A stretch of 33,343 nucleotides of DNA, from assembly GCA_017515505.1 (NCBI GenBank), contig JAFWFT010000098.1:1-33343 (forward strand), given 5' to 3'. This document shows, in pieces, positions 22,387-31,960 of the stretch. This DNA is from Solobacterium sp. GTDB taxonomy: Bacteria > Bacillota_I > Bacilli_A > Erysipelotrichales > Erysipelotrichaceae. Each line of letters starts with the position of its first letter. Position 1 is the stretch's first letter. Made by a program: the position numbers and the translations under genes. The notes beneath the pieces were generated by a model that saw only the letters and a list, made by a program, of their open reading frames with translations, was not told the origin of the DNA and did not search any database.

Positions 22387-23307
22387 TTATAATGATTTTT
22401 CAATCTTTTCTGCAACACCCTCTGCATCCAGCTTATATTTCTTCATAAGTTCTTTTGCAGGGCCACTTTCTGCATAGCGATCTTCAACACCAATACGCAC
22501 AACTTTGCGTGGGCACTTTTCACTTGCGATTTCAGAGATAAGTCCTCCTAGGCCACCAATGATATTATGCTTTTCTGCAGTGAAGATAATTTCATGGTTT
22601 CCTAATACTTTTAGGATACCTTCTTCATCGCATGGTTTAATCGCACATACATCAACAACTGTTAAATCGATTCCTTTATCTTTTAATAATTCAGCAGCCT
22701 TTAATGCTTCTTGAACCATCACTCCACATGCGAATACAGCTGCTGTTTTTCCTTCTCTTAGAACATGCACTTTTGTGACATCCACATCTTTACTATCATA
22801 CACATCTTCAACGGCAGCTCTACCCAATCTTACATAACATGGTTTTGAAGTACCTGCTACATGATCAATAACAGCTTTTGTTTGATTTTCATCACATGGG
22901 ACATAAACTTCCATTCCCGGAATAACGCGCATGAGTGCAATATCTTCAATCGCTTGGTGAGATACACCATCTTCACCTACAGTAATACCCGCATGGGTTG
23001 CGCAAACCTTAACATTTAAATGTGGATACGCAACTGAATTGCGGATTTGTTCCCAAGCTCTTCCTGCCGCAAACATTGCGAAGGTGGATGCAAATGGAAT
23101 ATATCCACTTGCTGCAAATCCTGCAGCATGTCCAATCATATCGCTTTCCGCAATACCGAAATCAAAAAATCTTTCTGGACATGCTTTCTTTGCATCTGCT
23201 GTCTTTGTTGCACCAGCTAAGTCTGCATCTAATACAACAATCTTTTCATTTTCAACAACGAGTTTTGCTAACTCTTCACCATATGCTTCTCTTGTCGCCT
23301 TTGCCAT
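22387..23307 (-). CDS. Transketolase, C-terminal subunit
   Basis: The 306-residue protein carries the pyrimidine-binding and C-terminal domains of transketolase. FDFGIAESDMIGHAAGFAA contains the catalytic Glu that activates the thiamine ring, and the late AVFACGVMVQEALKAAELL belongs to the C-terminal domain. Many anaerobic Firmicutes encode transketolase as two proteins, so this is a normal split rather than damage. It starts 2 bases downstream of the N-subunit stop codon (TAA-T-ATG), with GGAGG as ribosome binding site inside the end of that gene. It moves two-carbon units in the non-oxidative pentose phosphate pathway. A more specialised donor is possible. Confidence 0.93.
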   Translation of the reverse strand: MAKATREAYGEELAKLVVENEKIVVLDADLAGATKTADAKKACPERFFDFGIAESDMIGHAAGFAASGYIPFASTFAMFAAGRAWEQIRNSVAYPHLNVKVCATHAGITVGEDGVSHQAIEDIALMRVIPGMEVYVPCDENQTKAVIDHVAGTSKPCYVRLGRAAVEDVYDSKDVDVTKVHVLREGKTAAVFACGVMVQEALKAAELLKDKGIDLTVVDVCAIKPCDEEGILKVLGNHEIIFTAEKHNIIGGLGGLISEIASEKCPRKVVRIGVEDRYAESGPAKELMKKYKLDAEGVAEKIEKSL

Positions 23308-23308
23308 A

Positions 23309-24124
23309 TTATTCAGCCTCCAATTCTGCTAGTGCTTGTTCTAATTGTTCTGCATTAGGTGCTTTCCCATGCCAACTAGCTTGGTTTTCCATAAAGGATA
23401 CACCTTTTCCTTTAATTGTCTTTGCGATAATCGCAGTTGGTTTTCCTTTTACGGTTTTAGCTTCTTCTAATGCATTTCGAATTTCTTCTAAGTTATGTCC
23501 ATCGATTGTGATGACATTCCAACCAAATGCTTTGAATTTTTCATCAAGTGGTTCTGGATTCATAACATCTTTTGTGAATCCATCAATTTGTAATCCATTC
23601 TCATCAATGATGGCACATAAGTTATCACTCTTATAATGTGCAGCAGCCATTGCAGCTTCCCAAATTTCACCTTCTTCACTTTCACCGTCACCTACCAACG
23701 CATATACACGATGATTATTTCCAGAAAGTTTATTTGCGATAGCCATCCCATTTGCAGCTGCCAAACCTTGTCCTAAAGAACCTGTGGACATATCCACACC
23801 ATCCACATAATTCATATTTGGATGTCCTTGCAAGTTAGAATCAATCTTACGGAATGTCATTAGTTCTTTTTCATCTAATAATCCTTTTTCTGCTAATACT
23901 GCATAGAGTAATGGAGAAGTATGACCTTTACTTAATACAAAACGATCACGGTCAATCCCTTTCACATTCTCTTTATTAACATCCATTACTTCTAAATAAA
24001 GAACCGTTAATAAATCTGCAGCACCTAATGATCCTCCAGTATGACCCGAATTCGCATTCGCAATCATTTTGAGGATATTCTTTCGAACATTTTTTGCATG
24101 TTCTCTAAGTTCTTGAATCTCCAT
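23309..24124 (-). CDS. Transketolase, N-terminal subunit
   Basis: The 271-residue protein holds the diphosphate-binding domain of transketolase. It has the substrate-phosphate/TPP histidine region ANSGHTGGSLGAADLL (about 23-38), LSKGHTSPLLYA, and the thiamine diphosphate motif beginning GDGESEEGEIWEA and ending near IIDENG. It is complete and pairs with the C-terminal subunit encoded immediately downstream. Ribosome binding site GGAGGG is 7 bases before the ATG, and an extended -10 promoter (TGGTATAAT) lies about 46 bases upstream. It acts in the cytoplasm as part of a heteromeric enzyme. Confidence 0.94.
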   Translation of the reverse strand: MEIQELREHAKNVRKNILKMIANANSGHTGGSLGAADLLTVLYLEVMDVNKENVKGIDRDRFVLSKGHTSPLLYAVLAEKGLLDEKELMTFRKIDSNLQGHPNMNYVDGVDMSTGSLGQGLAAANGMAIANKLSGNNHRVYALVGDGESEEGEIWEAAMAAAHYKSDNLCAIIDENGLQIDGFTKDVMNPEPLDEKFKAFGWNVITIDGHNLEEIRNALEEAKTVKGKPTAIIAKTIKGKGVSFMENQASWHGKAPNAEQLEQALAELEAE

Positions 24125-24169
24125 AATTGTGCCCTCCGTCTACTAGAATTTCTATAAAACACTACCCCC

Positions 24170-24178
24170 ATTATACCA
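24170..24178 (-). promoter_or_regulatory. Extended -10 promoter of the transketolase operon
   Basis: On the minus strand TGGTATAAT gives a perfect -10 (24175-24170) with the TGN extension. The -35 at 17 bases is poor (CATTTA), which is usual for extended -10 promoters. The predicted start near 24163 leaves a leader of about 40 bases before the ATG at 24124. Confidence 0.65.
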
Positions 24179-24217
24179 TAGATAAAACCATCTAAATGTC
24201 TTCCTAATGGATGAAAA

Positions 24218-24248
24218 AGGAAACACATCTTGTAAGGATATGTTTCCT
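24218..24248 (-). terminator. Terminator of the mutS-uvrA-PPOX operon
   Basis: On the minus strand AGGAAACATAT (24248-24238) pairs with ACACATCCTTT-side arm AGGAAACACAT (24218-24228, read on plus), an 11-bp near-perfect stem with a short loop, followed by TTTTTC. It lies just downstream of the flavoprotein stop codon. Confidence 0.75.
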
Positions 24249-24253
24249 ATCTT

Positions 24254-24658
24254 TTAATCCATTTTGATTACTTCTGGCTCTTTAACAAAGGAAGAAAATA
24301 CAGCAGTTGCATCTTGGAAATACAATACTTGTGTATTATCATCCTCCGCTTTATACATTTCACCAAGTTCTGGATATGCATCCAGCATACTTTGTTTGGC
24401 TTCTAAGCGATCGTCATTAACGAGTGTTCCAGATACGCGCAACCATTCTCCATCTTTACATGCACAGATTTCAACTTTAGGATTCTTTCCAATTTGCTTG
24501 GAAACCTCTTTCACTTTACCTGTTTGGATATACAGTTTTCCTTCAAAAATATGTGCTGTTCCAAATGGTCGAACATGTGGTTGATCACCATCTACGGTTG
24601 CTAGATAATACGTTTTACAATCTTTTAGAAATTCGCATACTTTTTCTACACTGCTCAT
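24254..24658 (-). CDS. Pyridoxamine 5'-phosphate oxidase-like flavin-binding protein
   Basis: The 134-residue protein has the FMN-binding split beta-barrel of the PPOX-like family. The N-terminal helix is followed by YYLATVDGDQPHVRPFG (the usual flavin-contact strand), then GKLYIQTGKVKEVSKQI and PKVEICA. Size and order match small single-domain members of Firmicutes, whose real reactions are often unknown (flavin-dependent reductase or storage roles). Ribosome binding site AGGAGG is present. The gene follows uvrA by 12 bases without a terminator, so it is the end of the mutS-uvrA transcript. True pyridoxine biosynthesis activity should not be assumed. Confidence 0.85.
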   Translation of the reverse strand: MSSVEKVCEFLKDCKTYYLATVDGDQPHVRPFGTAHIFEGKLYIQTGKVKEVSKQIGKNPKVEICACKDGEWLRVSGTLVNDDRLEAKQSMLDAYPELGEMYKAEDDNTQVLYFQDATAVFSSFVKEPEVIKMD

Positions 24659-24670
24659 AAATGCCCCCTC

Positions 24671-27529
24671 CTATTTTTTCTTATGCTTCTTTTCTTTTTC
24701 TTTTGTCCAAGTGAGTGCTTTCTTTAAGTATTGTCCTGTCCAAGATTTTGAATTTTCTGCTACTTCTTCTGGTGTCCCTGAGGCAATTAATTCTCCTCCA
24801 TTGTCTCCACCTTCTGGACCTAAATCAATAATCCAGTCTGCACTCTTAATCACATCTAAGTTATGTTCAATAACGATTACAGTATTTCCAGAATCGACAA
24901 TTCTTTGTAAGACCGCAATGAGTCTTTTCACATCATCTGTATGAAGGCCCGTTGTTGGTTCATCTAGAATATATACAGTTTTACCAGTTGGTTTCTTTTG
25001 GAGTTCTGATGCAAGTTTTACACGCTGTGCTTCGCCACCAGATAAAGTGACAGACGATTGTCCAAGTTTTAAGTAACCAAGTCCTACATCATATAGCGTT
25101 TGAAGTTTATTCTTAATCTTTGGATGATTCGTGAAGAGTGTTAATGATTCTTCAATCGTCATCTCTAAGACTTCATAAATATTCTTTCCTTTGAATGTAC
25201 ATTGTAAGGTTTCTTCATTGTAACGTTTCCCATGACACACTTCACATGGCACATAAACATCTGGCAAGAAGTTCATGGAGATTGTTTTAATTCCATCTCC
25301 TTGACAAGCTTCACATCGTCCACCTTTCACATTAAACGAAAATCTACCTTTATCATATCCACGAAGTTTTGCTTCTGGTGTATTCGCAAATACGGTACGA
25401 ATATCATCAAAGACAGATGTATATGTCGCAGGATTTGAACGAGGAGAACGTCCAATCGGGTCTTGATCAATTTGAACAAGTTTACCAAGATTATCAACAC
25501 CTTTAATCTTTTCAAACCTACCTGGCTTCACTCTCTTCATTCTACCTAAGTGTAATTGAACTGCCTTCATGAAAATTTCATTTACGAGTGTTGACTTTCC
25601 ACTACCCGATACACCTGTCACCACAACAAATTTACCTAACGGGAATTTTACTTTTATCTTCTTTAAGTTATGTTCACTTGCTCCAATAATTTCAACACTC
25701 TTTCCGTTTCCTTTTCTTCTTGTTTCAGGAACTTCAATGCGTGTTCTTCCAGATAAGTATTGTCCAGTGATGGACTCTTTTGAATTCATAATATCTTTTG
25801 GAGTTCCTTGCGCAACCAGTTCTCCACCATGAATTCCTGCTCCTGGACCAATATCCACAATCCAATCCGCTTCCATCATGGTTTCTTCATCATGTTCAAC
25901 AACGATTAATGTATTTCCTAAATCGCGCATGTTCTTAAGTGTTTGAATAAGTTTGGCGTTATCTCTTTGGTGTAAACCAATGCTTGGTTCATCTAATACA
26001 TATAAAACACCAGAAAGTCTTGAGCCAATCTGTGTCGCTAAACGAATCCGTTGTGCTTCGCCACCAGATAAAGTTCCCGCAAGACGATCTAATGTAAGAT
26101 ATTCCAAACCAACATCTTTTAAAAAACTTAGTCGATTATCAATCTCCTTTAATACTAAATCCGCTATCTTCTCTTGATTCTTAGTTAACTTTAATCCTCG
26201 AATCCAATCAATCGCTTTAACAACCGATTGTTCCGTGAATTCAATAATATTCTTTTCTCCAACACGAACGGATAGAGCTTGTTCATTTAAACGTTTCCCT
26301 TTACATATTGGACAGATGGATTCAAACATGAATGAATGATACCAATCTTTATTCCAAGAAGATGTTGTTTCTACATATCTTCTTTCAATTAAAGATTTCA
26401 CACCTTCAATGTAGTCATAGCGTTCATATTTATTTCCGCTACTCGATGTATAGGAATACTTAACCGGTTTATCACTTCCGTATAATACAATTTCCATCTC
26501 TTTCTTCGTAAACTTTGAAAGAGGTTTATCCATATCAATATGATATTTATTACAAAGGATTTCAAAGGTTTGCCACTCAATGTTTTCTGAACCTGCGATT
26601 CCTTTATAGTAACGAATGCCACCTTCATTGACGGATAAAGAATCATCTGGAATTAATAAATCAAGATCCACTTCTTCTGTAAAACCCAATCCATTACAGT
26701 TCGAACAAGCACCAATTGGTGCGTTAAATGAAAATAGACGTGGTTCTAAAGAAGGAATGGAGAATCCACAAATCTTACAAGCGTAATTACTAGAGAAAAT
26801 CACTTCTTTATCATCGATTAAGACATTTGCTTTTCCATCTGTTAAACCTAAAGCTGTCTCTAACGAATCATGAATTCGACTTCTGGAATCTTCTTTCTTC
26901 ACAATTCGATCAACAACCACATCAATGTCATGTCTCTTATTCTTTTCTAAATCAATCTCATCTTCTAATAATTTAATTTCACCATCTACACGAACACGTA
27001 CATATCCTTCTTTTAATAGTTTTTCAAAGGTATCTTTAAAAGTTCCTTTACGATTGGAAACCATAGGTGCTAGAATGGTTAATTTTGATCCTTCTTTACT
27101 AGCCATCACTTGATCAACCATCTCCGTAATAGTTTGACCTGTGATGGGAATATTATGATTTGGACAATAGGGGGTCCCTACTCTAGCGTATAGTAAACGT
27201 AAGTAATCATATATTTCTGTGACTGTTCCTACGGTAGAACGTGGGTTATTAGAAGTTGTTTTTTGATCAATGGAAATCGATGGAGATAAACCTTCAATGG
27301 ATTCTACATTCGGTTTTTCAACCCCACCTAAAAACATTCTTGCGTACGCACTTAAAGATTCGACATATCTTCTTTGTCCTTCTGCATAGATGGTATCAAA
27401 GGCAAGTGACGTCTTCCCGCTTCCCGATAATCCAGTCATCACAACTAATTTATTACGAGGAATTTCCAAAGATATATTCTTTAAGTTATTCTCCTTGGCG
27501 CCGCGTATAATAATCTTATTCTGTTCCAT
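24671..27529 (-). CDS. uvrA: Excinuclease ABC subunit A
   Basis: The 952-residue protein is full-length UvrA, the DNA-damage sensor ATPase of nucleotide excision repair. It has two ABC ATPase modules: Walker A GLSGSGKTS (33-41) and a second GVSGSGKST, two LSGGEAQR signatures, and two DEP-type Walker B motifs. The zinc motifs are CKICGFSIP...CSNCNGLG, an insertion ESICPICKGKR, and CEACQGDG...CEVCHGKR. The C-terminus is lysine-rich. The ATG is one base after the mutS TAA (TAA-G-ATG), implying translational coupling. It acts with UvrB and UvrC, which are not in the window. Confidence 0.98.
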   Translation of the reverse strand: MEQNKIIIRGAKENNLKNISLEIPRNKLVVMTGLSGSGKTSLAFDTIYAEGQRRYVESLSAYARMFLGGVEKPNVESIEGLSPSISIDQKTTSNNPRSTVGTVTEIYDYLRLLYARVGTPYCPNHNIPITGQTITEMVDQVMASKEGSKLTILAPMVSNRKGTFKDTFEKLLKEGYVRVRVDGEIKLLEDEIDLEKNKRHDIDVVVDRIVKKEDSRSRIHDSLETALGLTDGKANVLIDDKEVIFSSNYACKICGFSIPSLEPRLFSFNAPIGACSNCNGLGFTEEVDLDLLIPDDSLSVNEGGIRYYKGIAGSENIEWQTFEILCNKYHIDMDKPLSKFTKKEMEIVLYGSDKPVKYSYTSSSGNKYERYDYIEGVKSLIERRYVETTSSWNKDWYHSFMFESICPICKGKRLNEQALSVRVGEKNIIEFTEQSVVKAIDWIRGLKLTKNQEKIADLVLKEIDNRLSFLKDVGLEYLTLDRLAGTLSGGEAQRIRLATQIGSRLSGVLYVLDEPSIGLHQRDNAKLIQTLKNMRDLGNTLIVVEHDEETMMEADWIVDIGPGAGIHGGELVAQGTPKDIMNSKESITGQYLSGRTRIEVPETRRKGNGKSVEIIGASEHNLKKIKVKFPLGKFVVVTGVSGSGKSTLVNEIFMKAVQLHLGRMKRVKPGRFEKIKGVDNLGKLVQIDQDPIGRSPRSNPATYTSVFDDIRTVFANTPEAKLRGYDKGRFSFNVKGGRCEACQGDGIKTISMNFLPDVYVPCEVCHGKRYNEETLQCTFKGKNIYEVLEMTIEESLTLFTNHPKIKNKLQTLYDVGLGYLKLGQSSVTLSGGEAQRVKLASELQKKPTGKTVYILDEPTTGLHTDDVKRLIAVLQRIVDSGNTVIVIEHNLDVIKSADWIIDLGPEGGDNGGELIASGTPEEVAENSKSWTGQYLKKALTWTKEKEKKHKKK

Positions 27530-27530
27530 C

Positions 27531-30056
27531 TTATTTCACCTTCTCACTCAAATCCGCCAACATTTGCCATGCTTCACGAGGTGATAAATCATCCACATTT
27601 GTTTCTTTTAAGTGATCTATGATTTCTTTTGCTGTTGGATCTTCTTTTGTCATTTCAACAAGTTGGAAATTTTGTTGAACAACCCGTTTCTTGGATTCTA
27701 ATTCTTTTTGTAATTCTTTTGCACGTGATAGTACCGTTTCAGGCAAACCCGCTAAACGTGCCACATTAATACCATATGAACGATCTGCACTACCTTCTTT
27801 AATCTTGTATAAGAAAGTCACTTTGTCATCTTCTTCTTTGACAACTACATGTACATTTTGAATCACTGGAATGGAATCCGATAACGTTGTTAGTTCATGA
27901 TAGTGTGTGCTAAACAATGTCTTCGCATGTACACAAGTTGCGATATATTCAATCATTGCTTGCGCTAATGCCATCCCATCATATGTAGACGTTCCTCTTC
28001 CTATTTCATCAAATAGTATTAAGGATTTTTCGGTTGCGTTACTAAGAGCTAAATTTGCTTCATTCATTTCAACCATGAATGTTGATTGTCCACTTAAGAT
28101 ATCATCAGAGGCACCAATTCGTGTAAAGATCTTATCAAACAAAGGCATATGACATTCTTTTGCAGGAACATAACATCCCATCTGTGCCATGATGACACAT
28201 AAGGCAATCTGTCTCATATAAGTTGATTTACCGCCCATATTTGGACCTGTAATTAATAAGATGCTTTTTTCTTGATTCATCGAAATACTATTTGCGACAT
28301 ATTTGGGATCTTTCATCATCGCATCGAGTATTGGATGTTTTCCATTCACGATATTGAATTCATCTTCTGTAAAAGATGGCCGAATATATCCGTGTTTCGC
28401 ACTCATCTCAGCTAATGCACTATAACAATCAATCTCTGCTAGTGCGACTGCCAACTTCTGAAGAGAAGGTAATTCTTTGCGTATCTCTTCTAGTAATTCA
28501 TGGAATAATTGTTTTTCAATACGAATCGCATTTTCTTCTGCATGTAAAATCGCATCTTCTTTTTCTTTTAACTCAGAAGAAATAAAACGTTCATTATTGA
28601 CAAGCGTTTGTTTACGAACATATCCCCATTCTTCTTTGACTTCTTGAGCAGCCGCTTTAGAAATCTCAATATAGTATCCAAAGACCTTATTATAGCCAAT
28701 CTTTAACGTTTTAATTCCCGTTCTTTCTTTTTCTTTCGCTTCCATTTCTGCGATAAAAGATCGCCCACTTCTTTGAATGGTTCTTGCTTCATCTAATTCT
28801 TTGTTATAACCGTCTCTAAAGATTCCACCCTCCGACATTTGTGCTGGAGGATTTTCGACAATCGCATCTTTTAAACGATCACTCAATACTTGTAGAGGAT
28901 TTATTGATTGATAAACCGCAAACTCTTCACATTGTATTTGATCGAAGATGAATGGAACTTCAATAAGTGTTTTACTAAGTCTTAAACAGTCAATCGCATT
29001 TGCACTATTCATTGCGCAACGCGCAATCAATCTTTCTAAATCATAGATACCACCAAGATGGTCTCTTAATGTTTGCCGATTCATGAAATTCGTCATTAAG
29101 TATTCAAGACGATCATATCTTTTTTCAATATCCTCTTTTTGAACTAAAGGTTTCTCAATCCATTTTTTTAATAATCTTGAACCCATCGCAGACTTACATG
29201 CGTCTAAGAATGTCCAAAGCGTTTCGGTTTTACTTTGTGTATGTAGCGGAACAATCAGTTCTAGATTCTGTTGCGTATTATAATCCATATATAGGATTTC
29301 ATCTTCTTTAAAAACTGTTGTCACTTGAAGATGTCCTAATATATGTTTTTGGGTTTCTTCTAAATAATGAAGCATGCGTCCATAAGTCTTTTGTTCATAG
29401 TCCTTTTTCAAAGCATCTACTAAAGGTTGATATACCTCTTTAATGCTTTCTTCATCACAATAAGAAATAATGATTCCTGTTTCTCTTAATTGTGTAATCA
29501 CTTTACGATCAAAGGAATGACTAACCACAATTTCTTTAACATTATTTTTAAGAAGTGTTTGAAGAAGAATCGTTGTTTGATGTTCAATATTTTGAACATA
29601 ATTTTCACCCGTACTAACTTCTACAATCGCTAAAGAATACCCATATCCATAATCCTCAATTGAGCATAGGTAGACGCTTTCCTTTTCATCACTAATTTCT
29701 TCCATAAGTGTTCCAGGAGTAATAACACGTATCACATCTCTTTCTACAATTCCTACTGCTTCTTTTGGGTCTTGCATCTGTTCAACAATCGCAACTTTAT
29801 ATCCTCGTAAGACTAAACGTTGAATATAACTTGAAACCGCATGATGTGGAACCCCACACATTGGAATCTTATCTTTTACTCCTGCACTTTTGCCAGTTAA
29901 GACTAAATCAAGCTCTTTACTTGCCATTTTTGCGTCCTCAAAGAACATTTCATAAAAGTCTCCAACGCGATAAAAAACAAGTGTATCTGGATATTGTTCT
30001 TTTACACTTAAATACTGTTCAATCATTGGCGTATAAGTCTGTTTTTTCTCACTCAT
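27531..30056 (-). CDS. mutS: DNA mismatch repair protein MutS
   Basis: The 841-residue protein is MutS1-type. The mismatch-reading motif GDFYEMF has F34 and E36, followed by the connector, core/clamp and ATPase domains. Walker A is GPNMGGKST (604-612), Walker B LILFDE (D683, E684), and the final helix-rich dimer segment ends LSPREAWQMLADL. It recognises mispairs at the start of repair. Unusually, mutL is not adjacent; uvrA is the next gene with a one-base gap. No Shine-Dalgarno is seen before the ATG, and an extended -10 (TGATATAAT) lies 9 bases upstream. Confidence 0.97.
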   Translation of the reverse strand: MSEKKQTYTPMIEQYLSVKEQYPDTLVFYRVGDFYEMFFEDAKMASKELDLVLTGKSAGVKDKIPMCGVPHHAVSSYIQRLVLRGYKVAIVEQMQDPKEAVGIVERDVIRVITPGTLMEEISDEKESVYLCSIEDYGYGYSLAIVEVSTGENYVQNIEHQTTILLQTLLKNNVKEIVVSHSFDRKVITQLRETGIIISYCDEESIKEVYQPLVDALKKDYEQKTYGRMLHYLEETQKHILGHLQVTTVFKEDEILYMDYNTQQNLELIVPLHTQSKTETLWTFLDACKSAMGSRLLKKWIEKPLVQKEDIEKRYDRLEYLMTNFMNRQTLRDHLGGIYDLERLIARCAMNSANAIDCLRLSKTLIEVPFIFDQIQCEEFAVYQSINPLQVLSDRLKDAIVENPPAQMSEGGIFRDGYNKELDEARTIQRSGRSFIAEMEAKEKERTGIKTLKIGYNKVFGYYIEISKAAAQEVKEEWGYVRKQTLVNNERFISSELKEKEDAILHAEENAIRIEKQLFHELLEEIRKELPSLQKLAVALAEIDCYSALAEMSAKHGYIRPSFTEDEFNIVNGKHPILDAMMKDPKYVANSISMNQEKSILLITGPNMGGKSTYMRQIALCVIMAQMGCYVPAKECHMPLFDKIFTRIGASDDILSGQSTFMVEMNEANLALSNATEKSLILFDEIGRGTSTYDGMALAQAMIEYIATCVHAKTLFSTHYHELTTLSDSIPVIQNVHVVVKEEDDKVTFLYKIKEGSADRSYGINVARLAGLPETVLSRAKELQKELESKKRVVQQNFQLVEMTKEDPTAKEIIDHLKETNVDDLSPREAWQMLADLSEKVK

Positions 30057-30065
30057 AGCCCATTT

Positions 30066-30074
30066 ATTATATCA
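30066..30074 (-). promoter_or_regulatory. Extended -10 promoter of mutS
   Basis: On the minus strand TGATATAAT gives a perfect -10 (30071-30066) and a TGN extension. The expected start of transcription is within about 4 bases of the mutS ATG at 30056. A poor -35 is seen. Confidence 0.5.
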
Positions 30075-30100
30075 TGTCTGCTTTTTTTATAATCTAGCTA

Positions 30101-30526
30101 TTAATCTAATCTTAATATAAATACCAATAATTCAATCCCCACAAAAACAAACAATAATGAAATCCCTATCCCTAAGAAAATCAGCCCAACTAATCCTAAG
30201 ATATTAATATCATATTCTTTAACTATAAATGATGAAGAATCTAGGGCATCATATAGCACATGTACTTTTGCTCCAACAGGGTAATTTTTGGTTAAGAATA
30301 AAGACTTTGATATCATAGAATTACCTACAATCTCTCTTCCTTGATCATCCATAAAACAAACCTTTAATGCATAGGTCGTTCCATCATCCCCACGTCTTTC
30401 TTCAAGTCCAATCACAACCCCTTCTGTTAAGATTGTATGTTCTTGTTTAATCTTATTTCCTAATCGATATAGGAAAAAACCTACTCCTGAAAATATAATT
30501 CCTAATAATGCTACTATCCAAATCAT
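30101..30526 (-). CDS. DUF3592-like membrane protein
   Basis: The 141-residue protein starts with a membrane helix (about 1-20), has a soluble beta-rich middle (about 36-105: TILTEGVVIGLEERRGD, YALKVCFMDDQGREI, YPVGAKVHVLYDALDSSS) and ends with one or two membrane helices (about 110-138). The middle is typical of DUF3592 proteins, whose function is unknown. The ATG (30526) shares one base with the TAA of the upstream MATE gene (TAATG), and AGGAG lies about 10 bases upstream. A start at 30607 would read inside the MATE gene and is less likely. Coupled expression suggests a link to the exporter, but nothing more can be said. Confidence 0.75.
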   Translation of the reverse strand: MIWIVALLGIIFSGVGFFLYRLGNKIKQEHTILTEGVVIGLEERRGDDGTTYALKVCFMDDQGREIVGNSMISKSLFLTKNYPVGAKVHVLYDALDSSSFIVKEYDINILGLVGLIFLGIGISLLFVFVGIELLVFILRLD

Positions 30527-31953
30527 TATGCTATATCTCCTATCGTGTTTCCTTTTAACCAGTTTTCTCTTTTTAGCCGAATTAAAAATAAGACACCACG
30601 AATACATATTTCAATTGCCATCGCATACCACGCACCTGGTAAACCCATTGTCTTTGTCAAGAAATAAGAGAGTGGAATACGGACGCCCCAAATACTTATT
30701 AAATTTAAAATCCCTGGAATAAAGGTATCTCCTGCTCCTCGTAAAGCTCCTGTACTAACAATAGAAGCCGCAAAGAGAGGTTCTGCGAACAATTCAATTC
30801 TCAAAATGGTAACGCCAAGTTTTTGAACTTCTTCAACCGGTGTTAAGAATTGAAAGACATAGGGGCATAGGAAATACATTAAAATTGCGGTTAAGGTCAT
30901 AACGGTGATTCCAAAGAAAGTTGCCACCCACGCAAAACTTTTCGCTAAATCAAGTCGTTTGGCGCCAATGCTTTGTCCAACAAGCGTTGTCGCAGCTGCA
31001 CCCGTACCAAATCCTGGCATATAACAAATGGACTCTGCTGTGATTGCAAATGAATGTGCGGCAATCGCAATAGTTCCTAATGGCGCAATAATTCTTGTGG
31101 ATACGATCTGTGCCAAAGTTAAGGCAGCTTGTTCAAGACCCATTGGTACCGCAATACGCACCGCTTTTTCAATCACTTCACTTTCAGGAATCCAACGCCC
31201 TTTACTCATTAATAATGATAACTTGTCTGATTTAATGACTGTAAAGTAAAACAATCCAAGCATGTTCACTAAGATTGATAAAGAGGTCCCAAGTTGTGCA
31301 CCTAGCACTCCCAATCCTGCTCCATATACAGTCAATGATGTACCAAACAAATGAATGACTCTGGTTGGAAAGATTAAGAAGAAGTTAAAGATAACATCTA
31401 AGAAACAAGAAACAGCAATTAAGATACTTGGTGTTTTCATATCACCGGAGCATTGAAGCATCCCTTGGAATAAACTCGAAAACTGTCTAACAGGAATAAA
31501 GAGGCAGAACAACATAAAGTATCCAGTCGCATCTTTCCATAATGTTTGATCAGCCTTTAACCACATTGGTAAATGTGGAGCTATAATCGTCCCGATGAAT
31601 AAATAAATAAGTGACATAACAAGGCAACTGACAATGCTTTGACGAAAGATTGCCTTGGCCTTCGTATAATCCCCTGCCCCTATCGCATGTGCAACTTGAA
31701 CGGAGTAACCTATAGAGCAAGCAGAAATGAGTCCAAAGAATAGCCAAGTCGTACTCGCCACTAAACCAATGGAAGCAGAAGCTGTCGCACCTAGCACCCC
31801 GACCATTGCCGCATCAATATATTGCATGACTATTTCAGAAATCTGTGCCAAGATTCCTGGTAAACTTAAATGAAAAACGACATTTACTTTTTCATCTAAA
31901 CGGATTTCATCTGTTTTATTTAGTAAAAGCTCTAATTCGTTTTTCTGTTCCAT
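30526..31953 (-). CDS. MATE-family multidrug/toxin exporter
   Basis: The protein (about 475 residues) has twelve hydrophobic segments and the two homologous MatE domains. Segments include LSLPGILAQISEIVMQYIDAAMVG near the start and GFGTGAAATTLVGQSIGA at the start of the second half, both family-typical. It exports organic cations or drugs using a sodium or proton gradient. Possible starts are a TTG at 31974, ATG at 31962 and ATG at 31953. None has a Shine-Dalgarno, and a TATAAT lies only 7 bases upstream of the 31953 ATG, so I prefer that one. It overlaps the DUF3592-like gene by one base. Transported substrate is unknown. Confidence 0.9.
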   Translation of the reverse strand: MEQKNELELLLNKTDEIRLDEKVNVVFHLSLPGILAQISEIVMQYIDAAMVGVLGATASASIGLVASTTWLFFGLISACSIGYSVQVAHAIGAGDYTKAKAIFRQSIVSCLVMSLIYLFIGTIIAPHLPMWLKADQTLWKDATGYFMLFCLFIPVRQFSSLFQGMLQCSGDMKTPSILIAVSCFLDVIFNFFLIFPTRVIHLFGTSLTVYGAGLGVLGAQLGTSLSILVNMLGLFYFTVIKSDKLSLLMSKGRWIPESEVIEKAVRIAVPMGLEQAALTLAQIVSTRIIAPLGTIAIAAHSFAITAESICYMPGFGTGAAATTLVGQSIGAKRLDLAKSFAWVATFFGITVMTLTAILMYFLCPYVFQFLTPVEEVQKLGVTILRIELFAEPLFAASIVSTGALRGAGDTFIPGILNLISIWGVRIPLSYFLTKTMGLPGAWYAMAIEICIRGVLFLIRLKRENWLKGNTIGDIA

Positions 31954-31960
31954 AAAAATC

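Noticed and set aside
23022-23636. A 204-codon open frame opposite the transketolase genes
   Set aside because: It crosses the junction of two clear transketolase genes on the other strand and has no domain or start signal.
22387-24124. Transketolase split into two genes, suspected as a third frameshift
   Set aside because: The N/C division falls at the normal domain border, each gene has its own ribosome binding site and start, and two-subunit transketolases are common in Firmicutes.
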